Shown: in pieces, positions 1 to 5,967 of the stretch | Layout of the letters: every line of letters begins with the position of its first letter | Numbering within the stretch: the stretch's first letter is position 1 | DNA from: Actinomycetales bacterium | Lineage (GTDB): Bacteria; Actinomycetota; Actinomycetes; Actinomycetales; Dermabacteraceae | Direction: 5' to 3' | Assembly (NCBI GenBank): GCA_012799425.1 | Contig: JAAZLF010000509.1 | Span: 1-6,553, forward strand | Length of the DNA stretch: 6,553 bases | Notes under the pieces: model-generated | What the model saw: the letters and a program-made list of their open reading frames with translations, nothing else | The model's database searches: none | Told to the model about the DNA's origin: nothing | Position numbers and translations under genes: made by a program

Positions 1-859
1 CCTGGTCCTCGTAGACCGAGCGGTACTCCCCCGCCTCGGGGGAGGAGACGAGCGTGTCCAGGTCGCTCTCGGCGAAACGCTGGATGGCCAGTGCGGTGAG
101 GTCGCGGACCTGTTCAGGTTCGTAGTGGCAGCCCTCCTGGCCCGGACCGTCCCAGGTCCACTGCGGCTCGTTGATCGGGCTGATGAAACGGAAGTCGATA
201 CCTTCCTCGTCCCGGAAGTGACGCACGATGTCCAGGAGGTACTGGATGAACTCCTCGTGGTTCCCGGTGGGGAGGTTCGACGTGCCGGGCTCGCCGTAGG
301 TGCGCCCGTTGGCGGTCAGCCGGCGCGGCGGGGAGTTGACGAAGGCGGTGAAGTCCTCGACGCCGTGGGACTTCGCGGCCTGCAGGAAGCGGCGCGCGGC
401 GGCGTCCCGGCTCCAGTCGTACCGGCGCGGCCCGGTCTCGAAGGTCTCCGCGGTGCGCCAGGGGTCGGTGATGGTCTCGTCGATGCCCCCGCCGATGTTG
501 TACCGGTACTGGCTGAGGCCGATCCCCCGGCCGGGGGAGAAGAGCAGGCGGGCGATGCGCTCGCGCCGCGGGGCGGACCAATCGCCCACGTACTGGGACC
601 ACCAGGCGCCGGATGCGCCGAACCCGGAGATCCTCTGATGCTCCGTCCCCGGGTCGATGTGCAGGAGGTACTCCGCCGGTGCGGCGGGGTCACGCTTCTC
701 GTCCTGGTCACGGGCCCCGCGCCCCGGCGCCCCTGCCGCGGTCGGTGCGGCGGCGACGACTATCCCGGCTGCGGTGCCCGCGCCCAGCAGGACCCGCCTG
801 CTGAGGAGCGCTCTGTCATCTCCCCGGCGTCCGATCATGGGTGCGGGCGAAGCGGGCAT
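1..859 (-). CDS. Tat-secreted GH30-like glycoside hydrolase (beta-1,6-galactanase-like), partial, C-terminus missing
   Basis: Only the first 286 residues are present; the frame is open to the left edge. The N-terminus is a twin-arginine signal: a charged stretch, SRRVLLG with R21-R22, a hydrophobic run to about residue 42, and a possible A-x-A cleavage site near A44. The mature part starts like a GH30/COG5520 TIM barrel: RISGFGASGAWW (76-87), YRYNIGGG (118-125), FVNSPPRRLTANG (173-185) and SPINEPQW (227-234), followed by QEGCHY (241-246). E231 in the Asn-Glu-Pro motif is the expected clan GH-A acid/base; the nucleophile would lie beyond the window. The motifs recall GH30 endo-beta-1,6-galactanases, but the subfamily is not settled. 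The ATG at 859 is chosen because GAGG lies five bases upstream; the next ATG (residue 8) has no Shine-Dalgarno sequence. It probably acts outside the cell on a polysaccharide whose fragments the neighbouring transporter imports. Confidence 0.85.
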   Translation of the reverse strand, partial: MPASPAPMIGRRGDDRALLSRRVLLGAGTAAGIVVAAAPTAAGAPGRGARDQDEKRDPAAPAEYLLHIDPGTEHQRISGFGASGAWWSQYVGDWSAPRRERIARLLFSPGRGIGLSQYRYNIGGGIDETITDPWRTAETFETGPRRYDWSRDAAARRFLQAAKSHGVEDFTAFVNSPPRRLTANGRTYGEPGTSNLPTGNHEEFIQYLLDIVRHFRDEEGIDFRFISPINEPQWTWDGPGQEGCHYEPEQVRDLTALAIQRFAESDLDTLVSSPEAGEYRSVYEDQ

Positions 860-907
860 GGTGTCCTCATCTCATCGTGCGCTCATCGTCGAACCACTTC
901 CGATGAC

Positions 908-920
908 CCTTAGCGTAAGG
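908..920. promoter_or_regulatory. Palindrome CCTTAGCGTAAGG, candidate operator
   Basis: This is a perfect inverted repeat with 5-base arms (CCTTA/TAAGG) around GCG. It covers the whole predicted -10 hexamer of the GH30-like gene, so a repressor bound here would block RNA polymerase. The ROK protein encoded just upstream is the obvious candidate ligand, but the link is inferred from position only. With a 3-base centre it is too tight for a good RNA hairpin, which favours a DNA-binding site over a terminator. Confidence 0.4.
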
Positions 921-940
921 CTCAGCGCACGGGAGGTCCA
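912..940 (-). promoter_or_regulatory. Predicted sigma-70-type promoter for the GH30-like gene
   Basis: On the minus strand, TGGACC (940-935, four of six matches to TTGACA) is followed after exactly 17 bases by TACGCT (917-912, fits TAnnnT). Transcription would start near 905, giving a leader of about 45 nt before the ATG at 859. The promoter lies in the 98-nt gap after the ROK gene, so the secreted enzyme could be expressed separately from the upstream transport operon. This is a by-eye match in GC-rich DNA without experimental support. Confidence 0.45.
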
Positions 941-956
941 GACCTTCCGTGGAAGG
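934..956. repeat. Two overlapping short palindromes over and upstream of the -35 region
   Basis: AGGTCCAGACCT (934-945; arms AGGTC/GACCT around CA) overlaps CCTTCCGTGGAAGG (943-956; arms CCTTCC/GGAAGG around GT). Together they span the predicted -35 hexamer and the DNA just upstream of it, ending two bases from the ROK stop codon. They may be binding sites for one or more regulators. The second repeat could also fold as a weak 5-bp stem with a 4-base loop in RNA, but no U-tract follows. Confidence 0.3.
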
Positions 957-957
957 A

Positions 958-2247
958 TCAGTCAGTGGCGCCGGGCCGTGGGATCACCCATCCGTCCGCC
1001 GTGTCCGCAGCCTCCCGGGGGGACGGCGTCGTCTGTGAGCTCGAGGAGCTCGGCAGCCCGACACGCTCCAGGAAGGCCTCGAGCGCCAGCACCGCCATGC
1101 CGAGGCCGACGCCTTCGCCGTCGGCCTCCGTGAACCCGATGCTGACCGTCCGGGACGGGCCGGGAAGGCATTCCTGCGCGATGCGCTCGCGCACCCTGTC
1201 GTGCAGCTCGGCCCCCGTGTACCGGGTGATCCAGCCGAGGACGGAGACGTGCTCGGGGTTCAGCAGGTTCACGAGGTTCCCGATCCCTGCGGCGAGGTAG
1301 TCGCCGGTGCGCAGCAGGGCGGACTGTGCCGCCTCGTCCCCTGCGGCCTCGGCACGCATCAGCCGCTCCATGAAGTCCCGATGGTGGGTGACGTCGAGGA
1401 GGTCATGCCCCGGGCTGATCTCGCCGAGCGTGGTGCGGAAGCCTTCGACGCCGACGTACGCCTCCACGCAACCGGTGCGGCCGCAGCGGCACGCGCGCCC
1501 GTCCCAGACGAGCGTCGTGTGCCCCCATTCACCTGCGGAGTTGCCCGGGCCGCGCAGCAGCTGCCCGTCGACGATGATCCCCGCACCCACCCCGGTCCCG
1601 AGGTTCACCGCGACGAACTGCCGGAAGCGGCGTCCCGCACCGAACCACAGCTCTCCGGTGGCGAGCGCCATCAGCGGGTTGTCGATCCGCACGGGGACGG
1701 TCAGCGCCTGCTCGAGCGGCTGGAGCAGGGGCACGTCGTGCCAGCCCCAGTTGGGGGCGAAGACGTCCACACCTCGTTCGGGATCGACCTGGCCGGGGAG
1801 CGAGACCCCGGCGCCGAGCACTCTCCCGTCGAGCTCCCGGTGCCGCGCCAGGAGGCGCCGGCTGCATTCGCGGATCTGCTCCGCGACGGTCGCGATGCTC
1901 GGGGTGCCGGTGGCGAGCTCCACCCTCTCGACATCGAGCCGTGCCAGGGACACGTCGAACAGATCCACCCTGATGTAGGTCTCCGCGACATCGACCGCGA
2001 GCAGCGCCCCCCGGTCCGGATCCGCCTGGAACGTCACCGTGGGACGGCCTCCCTGGGAGGAGACCTGTCCCGCTTCACGCAGCACACCCTCGGCCACGAG
2101 CTCGCCCACCAGCGTGGTGACCGTGGCAGGGCTGAGGCCCGCGTCGGCGCTGATCTGCGCACGAGTCACGGTGCCGCGCACATAGACCGAGCGCAGGACC
2201 ATGAAACGGCTTCCGTTGCGGATCTCCTTGGAGGTCTTCGTCGCCAC
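958..2247 (-). CDS. ROK-family transcriptional repressor (NagC/XylR type)
   Basis: The 429-residue protein is the usual length for ROK repressors. Residues about 13-60 form a winged helix-turn-helix (TRAQISADAGLSPATVTTL, 28-46), followed by the typical GGRP linker (66-69). The sugar-binding ROK domain shows a first strand at LLAVDVAE (82-89), the phosphate motif GTGVGAG (217-223), EWGH (240-243) and the zinc motif CRCGRTGCVE (253-262), with H243, C253, C255 and C260 as likely zinc ligands. The usual ND pair of ROK kinases reads N190-P191, so the catalytic aspartate appears lost, which fits a sugar sensor without kinase activity. Translation starts at GTG 2247, preceded by AAGGAAGGG; the first internal ATG (residue 16) would remove part of the DNA-binding domain. 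The gene follows the GH35-like gene by 62 nt and precedes the GH30-like gene, so it probably regulates this locus in response to a sugar released from the substrate. Confidence 0.95.
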   Translation of the reverse strand: MATKTSKEIRNGSRFMVLRSVYVRGTVTRAQISADAGLSPATVTTLVGELVAEGVLREAGQVSSQGGRPTVTFQADPDRGALLAVDVAETYIRVDLFDVSLARLDVERVELATGTPSIATVAEQIRECSRRLLARHRELDGRVLGAGVSLPGQVDPERGVDVFAPNWGWHDVPLLQPLEQALTVPVRIDNPLMALATGELWFGAGRRFRQFVAVNLGTGVGAGIIVDGQLLRGPGNSAGEWGHTTLVWDGRACRCGRTGCVEAYVGVEGFRTTLGEISPGHDLLDVTHHRDFMERLMRAEAAGDEAAQSALLRTGDYLAAGIGNLVNLLNPEHVSVLGWITRYTGAELHDRVRERIAQECLPGPSRTVSIGFTEADGEGVGLGMAVLALEAFLERVGLPSSSSSQTTPSPREAADTADGWVIPRPGATD

Positions 2248-2251
2248 GGCA

Positions 2252-2260
2252 CCCTTCCTT
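2252..2260 (-). promoter_or_regulatory. Ribosome binding site supporting the GTG start of the ROK gene
   Basis: The minus strand reads AAGGAAGGG four bases before the GTG at 2247. It justifies the GTG start over internal ATG codons. The rest of the 62-nt gap (2248-2309) shows no convincing promoter, terminator or palindrome, so the repressor may be cotranscribed with the hydrolase gene upstream. Confidence 0.6.
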
Positions 2261-2309
2261 CTCGCTGAACCTGCCCCGCTCCCGCCGAGCCGAGCCTCCT
2301 GCCAGGCGC

Positions 2310-4991
2310 TCAGCGTTCCGTCCGGGCCGCTCGCGCGCCCTTGAACTTACCTCCTCGAGCGTCGATCGCTTCGACGAACAGCAAGACCTCCTCGGTCCGG
2401 CCGCCCGCCCAGCCCGCCGGGATCCAGCTGCGGGCGGGGTGCCCACCGGCGGTCACCGGCGCGCCGAGCACGTGCCGGGAGACCCGTCGCGCCCCGGAGA
2501 CGACGGTGATCTGCACATCCTCCCCCTCCAGCTCGAGAAGCAGACCGGAGCCCGCCGCGCCGTCCAACGGGAGATCGAGGCGGTGCAGCTGCGCCGCACC
2601 CGGGGCGACGTGGGATCCCCTCTCCTCCGCCTCGGCGGCGGCGACGGGATGCCAGCTCTGGGCGGCGGCATCGTTCGCCGCCGCGCTGATCTGGCCTGCG
2701 AGCTCCGCTGCGGTCAGGAGGCGCACCTCGTGCGCGGGCACGACGTCTCCGCGCAGCAGCTCGACCCCTTCGAGCAGACCGCCGGGCACGTGCGGTGCCG
2801 TGGCCATGAGGCGAGCCGGCCGCTCCCCCGGGGCGAGCAGCACCACCGGATCCGAGGGCGTCACCAGGCGCGATGCTCCCCCGTCGACGCTGAGCCGCAG
2901 GGGCTGCCGGAGGCCATGGAAGCGCACGGCCACCGGCTCCCCGTGCTCCCGTTCGGCCGACGGGTCGCCCGACGGATCGAGGTCTCGCACGTAGAGGGCC
3001 GTCTCACCTGTACGGGTGCTCGACCACCCGCCCAGTGCGCGCAGCGGCGGCGTGGCACCCTCGGGCAGCCCTCGGCGATCCGGCAGCCCGTGGACCTCCC
3101 ACAGGTCGGTGATATCGCGGGCGGATCGGATCTGCAGCACGGCTCCCGCGCCCCGTCCGGCACCGAGCCGGAGAGCGGGCAGGCGCGGATCGTCGAAGTT
3201 CGCCCGCCCCCACGTCTCGGTGGTGACACGCAGCCGATGCGATGCCCCGCCCGGGACCGGCAGCGACAGCGGTGCCCCGTGCGCGACGTGCAGACCGTGG
3301 TCGTTGCCGTCGAGCTCGAGCCTGACGAGGTCGGCGGCGCCGAGGACCACCAGCTCGACGGCGGAGGGTGAGATCTCGAACTCTGCCCGGAGCCGTCCGT
3401 CATGGAGGCCGTGCGCCTCGGTGGACGACGCCGGTACGGAGCCGGGCCCTGCGACGGTCCCCACCTCGCTCCAGCGCAGCTCGCCCGCCGACCGCATGCC
3501 GGTGTCGAGGCGGCGCAGCACGGGGTCACGATCCGCCCTGCTCGCAGGACGCTCCCTCACCACGATCCCGACACCGGTCTCCGGCGTCGCGGCGAGCTCC
3601 CCGAGCCCGCTGAGACGCAGTACATGCGGGCGGGCGTCGGCCCCCTGCACGACCAGTTCGACCAGTGCGGTCTCATCCCCCTCGAACACGAGGACCAGCT
3701 CGGCTCCTGCATCATCGACGCCCACCAGCTCGGCCGTCGCGACGGTGAGCGTGCCCTCCCTCCCCCACGGGGCGAGGGGCACGTCGACCGCCCAGAAGGG
3801 ACAGGAGCCCGGAGCGAGCGCCGCGTCGACGGGACCGTCGGTGCCGGTGCGGGAGGCGGGGTGCAGGCGCACAACGGTGCCGGTCCCGTCGAGATCCGCC
3901 GGGCCGAGGAGGAAACCTCCGCCGTCCAGGGCGAGCGCACCGCCCGCCTGTGCTCCCTCGATCGGGGCCTGACCGAGACCCACCGGGGTCGCTGTGGCAA
4001 GCCGTTCGCCCCAGGCAGCGAGGGTGCGGGCGAGAGCGATCGCCTCGTCGTACTCGGGGCGTCGGCGCCCGTCAGGGCTGATGTAGCCGCCGAAGTCGTA
4101 GTCGTGCGTCATGAGGTTCCCGGGATCACCCCAGTTCCCCGCCGAGGGGAGGACGAGGTGGTCGAAGCCCGAGGTCTGCAGGTACGGGGCGACGAGCCGC
4201 GCCCCCGCGAGGATCTCCCGACGCAGGGTGCGGTGCATCCGGTTGGTCTCGGTGACCATCAGCGGCAGGTTCCGCGCGGCGAGCACGTCCGTGTAGTACC
4301 GCGCCTCCTCGTCGAATGTCCGGGAGGTGTCCGAGGGGTACAGGTTCACGGTGGGGATGACACCCTCGGCGTCGCCGGAGGCGCCCCGGAGCTCGCCCTG
4401 ACCCGCGCAGGCGATGATCGGCACCTCGATGCCGTGCTCGCGACAGCTGCGTGCCAGATGCTCCATGTACGGTCCCGGGTCCGGGCAGTCGAAGAAGTCG
4501 AGCTCGTTCTCGATCTGGAGGAGTGCGACCGGCCCGCCCGAGGTGGTCTGGTTCGCCGCGAGGAGCGGGATCACTGCACCGAACCAGCGGTCGACCGCCT
4601 CCAGGTAGACCGGATCCGAGGTGCGCACTGCCTGCGGTGCCCCGGAGGCGCCGTGATGCAGCCACCACGGCAGCCCGCCACCGTCGGTCTCGGAGCAGAT
4701 GTATGGGCCGGGACGTGCCATGACCAGCAGGCCCCGCGCTGCCGCGAGGTCGAGGAAGTGCTGCAGCTCCCGCTCCGGGGAGGTGAGATCGATCCGCCCC
4801 GGGACCTCCTCGTGGAAGCCCCAGTGCACATAGAGATCGATCATCCCGTACCCGGACTCCTGGACGAGCTCGAGGCGGTGATCCCATTGGGATCGGGGGA
4901 TCCGGAAGGGGAACACCGAGGAGCACAGCACCACCGAGGGCGTGCCGTCGAGAGTCAGAGTGCCGGAGGAGAGGCCGATGCCGCCGCTCAT
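2310..4991 (-). CDS. GH35-like beta-galactosidase family hydrolase, long and divergent, cytoplasmic
   Basis: The 893-residue protein has a GH35-type TIM barrel in its first 320 residues: LDGTPSVVLCSSVFPF (14-29), DLYVHWGFHEEVPG (52-65), ARPGPYICSETDGGGLPWWL (92-111), GGPVALLQIENE (152-163) and MTHDYDFGGYISPDGRRRPEY (294-314). E163 is the expected acid/base. E248 (LMVTETNR) is the likely nucleophile at about the right distance, but the usual GH35 GW..WG surroundings are absent. Residues from about 330 to the end look beta-rich and carry no motif I recognise; they are probably jelly-roll or sandwich domains. No signal peptide is visible, so it should act in the cytoplasm on imported oligosaccharides. 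The start at 4991 overlaps the permease stop (TGATG) and follows GGGGGTGA, indicating translational coupling; the open frame extends 77 codons further upstream, but that stretch lies inside the permease gene. Beta-galactoside specificity is inferred from the family. Confidence 0.87.
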   Translation of the reverse strand: MSGGIGLSSGTLTLDGTPSVVLCSSVFPFRIPRSQWDHRLELVQESGYGMIDLYVHWGFHEEVPGRIDLTSPERELQHFLDLAAARGLLVMARPGPYICSETDGGGLPWWLHHGASGAPQAVRTSDPVYLEAVDRWFGAVIPLLAANQTTSGGPVALLQIENELDFFDCPDPGPYMEHLARSCREHGIEVPIIACAGQGELRGASGDAEGVIPTVNLYPSDTSRTFDEEARYYTDVLAARNLPLMVTETNRMHRTLRREILAGARLVAPYLQTSGFDHLVLPSAGNWGDPGNLMTHDYDFGGYISPDGRRRPEYDEAIALARTLAAWGERLATATPVGLGQAPIEGAQAGGALALDGGGFLLGPADLDGTGTVVRLHPASRTGTDGPVDAALAPGSCPFWAVDVPLAPWGREGTLTVATAELVGVDDAGAELVLVFEGDETALVELVVQGADARPHVLRLSGLGELAATPETGVGIVVRERPASRADRDPVLRRLDTGMRSAGELRWSEVGTVAGPGSVPASSTEAHGLHDGRLRAEFEISPSAVELVVLGAADLVRLELDGNDHGLHVAHGAPLSLPVPGGASHRLRVTTETWGRANFDDPRLPALRLGAGRGAGAVLQIRSARDITDLWEVHGLPDRRGLPEGATPPLRALGGWSSTRTGETALYVRDLDPSGDPSAEREHGEPVAVRFHGLRQPLRLSVDGGASRLVTPSDPVVLLAPGERPARLMATAPHVPGGLLEGVELLRGDVVPAHEVRLLTAAELAGQISAAANDAAAQSWHPVAAAEAEERGSHVAPGAAQLHRLDLPLDGAAGSGLLLELEGEDVQITVVSGARRVSRHVLGAPVTAGGHPARSWIPAGWAGGRTEEVLLFVEAIDARGGKFKGARAARTER

Positions 4992-5911
4992 CACTTCACC
5001 CCCGCGCTGCCGGCCGACAGGTTCATCTCGTACATGTACTTCTGCCCGAAGTAGTAGATGACGATCATCGGCAGCGACAGGAAGATCGAACCGACCATGA
5101 TGAGATTCCATGGAGGGGTCTGCAGCTCCTGGCTGGTCGAGGTGAGGTACTGGACCCCGAGGGCGAGAGGCATCTTGTCCTCCGAGTTGATGTAGATGAG
5201 CGGTCCCATGAAGTCGCCCCACGCCGCGGTGAGCGTGAAGATCGCGATCGCGATGAGGATGGGCGTCATCATCGGCAGGATGAGGCGGGCGTAGATCCCG
5301 AAGTGCCCCAGCCCGTCGATCTGTGCGGCCTCGTCCATCTCGTACGGGATGCGCGTGACGAACTGGCGGACCAGGAAGATGTTGAAGGCGTTGGAGAAGA
5401 ACTGCGGCACGATGAGCGGCAGGAACGTGTCCACCCAGCCCAGCTCGCTGAAGATCCAGAACTGCGGGATCATCGTGATCTGCGCCGGGATCATCATCGT
5501 CGCGATGACGACGAAGAACAGCACCTTCTTGCCCGGCGCCCGCAGGCGCGCGAAGGCGTAGCCGACCAGCGAGCTCGACAGCACCTGACCGATCGCCGAC
5601 GTCAGCGAGATGATCACCGAGTTCAGCAGGAACGAGCCCACCGGCAGGCTCGTCTGGAAGATCTTCACGAAATTCGAGAACTCCCAGTCGCGAGGGAGAA
5701 CCGTCAGCTGGCCACTGGAGACCGTGGTGTCCGCGGACAGCGCGATCGAGATGACGAAGATCAGCGGCACCATGAAGATCGTCGACATGATCACCAGCAG
5801 CCCGTAGGTGAAGGGGCCGCTGCGGAATGCGCTGAGGGTCCGCGGTCGGTGGGGCCGGCCCGCGGTGCGGGTAGCCGTGGGCGGTGCCGGGGCGGGGGCT
5901 GTTGCCGTCAT
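4991..5911 (-). CDS. Sugar ABC transporter permease, MalG type (CUT1 family)
   Basis: This 306-residue inner-membrane subunit has the usual MalG length. A proline/alanine/threonine-rich cytoplasmic N-tail (1-30) precedes the first membrane segment (about 34-58); further hydrophobic segments lie near 97-120, 130-150, 163-182, 214-232 and 278-298. The EAA loop that docks on the ATPase is clear: E194-A195-A196, G200 and L212-P213 within DEAAQIDGLGHFGIYARLILP. It would pair with the MalF-type subunit encoded just upstream and import oligosaccharides. The ATG at 5911 is chosen because AAGGAG lies eight bases upstream; the frame is open to an ATG at 5986 within the preceding gene, but that start has no Shine-Dalgarno sequence. 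The stop overlaps the start of the GH35-like gene by one base. No ATPase gene is in the window; CUT1 systems of actinobacteria often share a distant MsiK-type ATPase. Confidence 0.95.
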   Translation of the reverse strand: MTATAPAPAPPTATRTAGRPHRPRTLSAFRSGPFTYGLLVIMSTIFMVPLIFVISIALSADTTVSSGQLTVLPRDWEFSNFVKIFQTSLPVGSFLLNSVIISLTSAIGQVLSSSLVGYAFARLRAPGKKVLFFVVIATMMIPAQITMIPQFWIFSELGWVDTFLPLIVPQFFSNAFNIFLVRQFVTRIPYEMDEAAQIDGLGHFGIYARLILPMMTPILIAIAIFTLTAAWGDFMGPLIYINSEDKMPLALGVQYLTSTSQELQTPPWNLIMVGSIFLSLPMIVIYYFGQKYMYEMNLSAGSAGVK

Positions 5912-5967
5912 GAGCTCATCTCCTTCCGCTCGTTCCTCGCAGTACGTCGACGAGCTGCAGCCGTCAT
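5908..5967 (-). other. 19-codon ORF bridging the two permease genes, possible translational relay
   Basis: An ATG at 5967 overlaps the MalF-type stop codon as ATGA, follows a perfect GGAGG seven bases upstream, and opens a 19-codon frame (MTAAARRRTARNERKEMSS). It ends in a TGA that overlaps the MalG-type start codon, again as ATGA. The peptide is basic and matches nothing I know. The arrangement could pass ribosomes from one permease gene to the next, or be a remnant of an earlier start of the second permease gene; chance remains possible at this length. Confidence 0.3.

Noticed and set aside
125..913. Plus-strand open frame of 262 codons opposite the GH30-like gene
   Set aside because: The minus-strand frame carries a signal peptide, GH30 motifs and a Shine-Dalgarno sequence; the plus-strand frame has none of these.
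943..956. Rho-independent terminator after the ROK gene
   Set aside because: The stem is only five to six base pairs with a very tight loop and no run of U follows; it is better read as a DNA-binding palindrome.
1201..2268. Plus-strand open frame of 355 codons opposite the ROK gene
   Set aside because: It lies fully over a well-supported ROK repressor and its translation shows no recognisable domain; it is a composition effect.
2263..2315. Inverted CGCTGA/TCAGCG pair flanking the gap upstream of the ROK gene
   Set aside because: Six-base arms separated by about 40 bases are expected by chance, and one arm lies at the stop codon of the hydrolase gene.
3402..5054. Plus-strand open frame of 550 codons opposite the GH35-like gene
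   Set aside because: It is antisense to a gene with clear GH35 motifs, and its translation is rich in Arg, Gly, Glu and His with no family motif. Long antisense frames are common in GC-rich DNA.
4992..5222. Possible 77-codon N-terminal extension of the GH35-like protein
   Set aside because: The extension lies wholly inside the MalG-type permease gene in another frame and has no GH35 similarity. The ATG at 4991 has a good Shine-Dalgarno sequence, a TGATG overlap, and a family-typical start.
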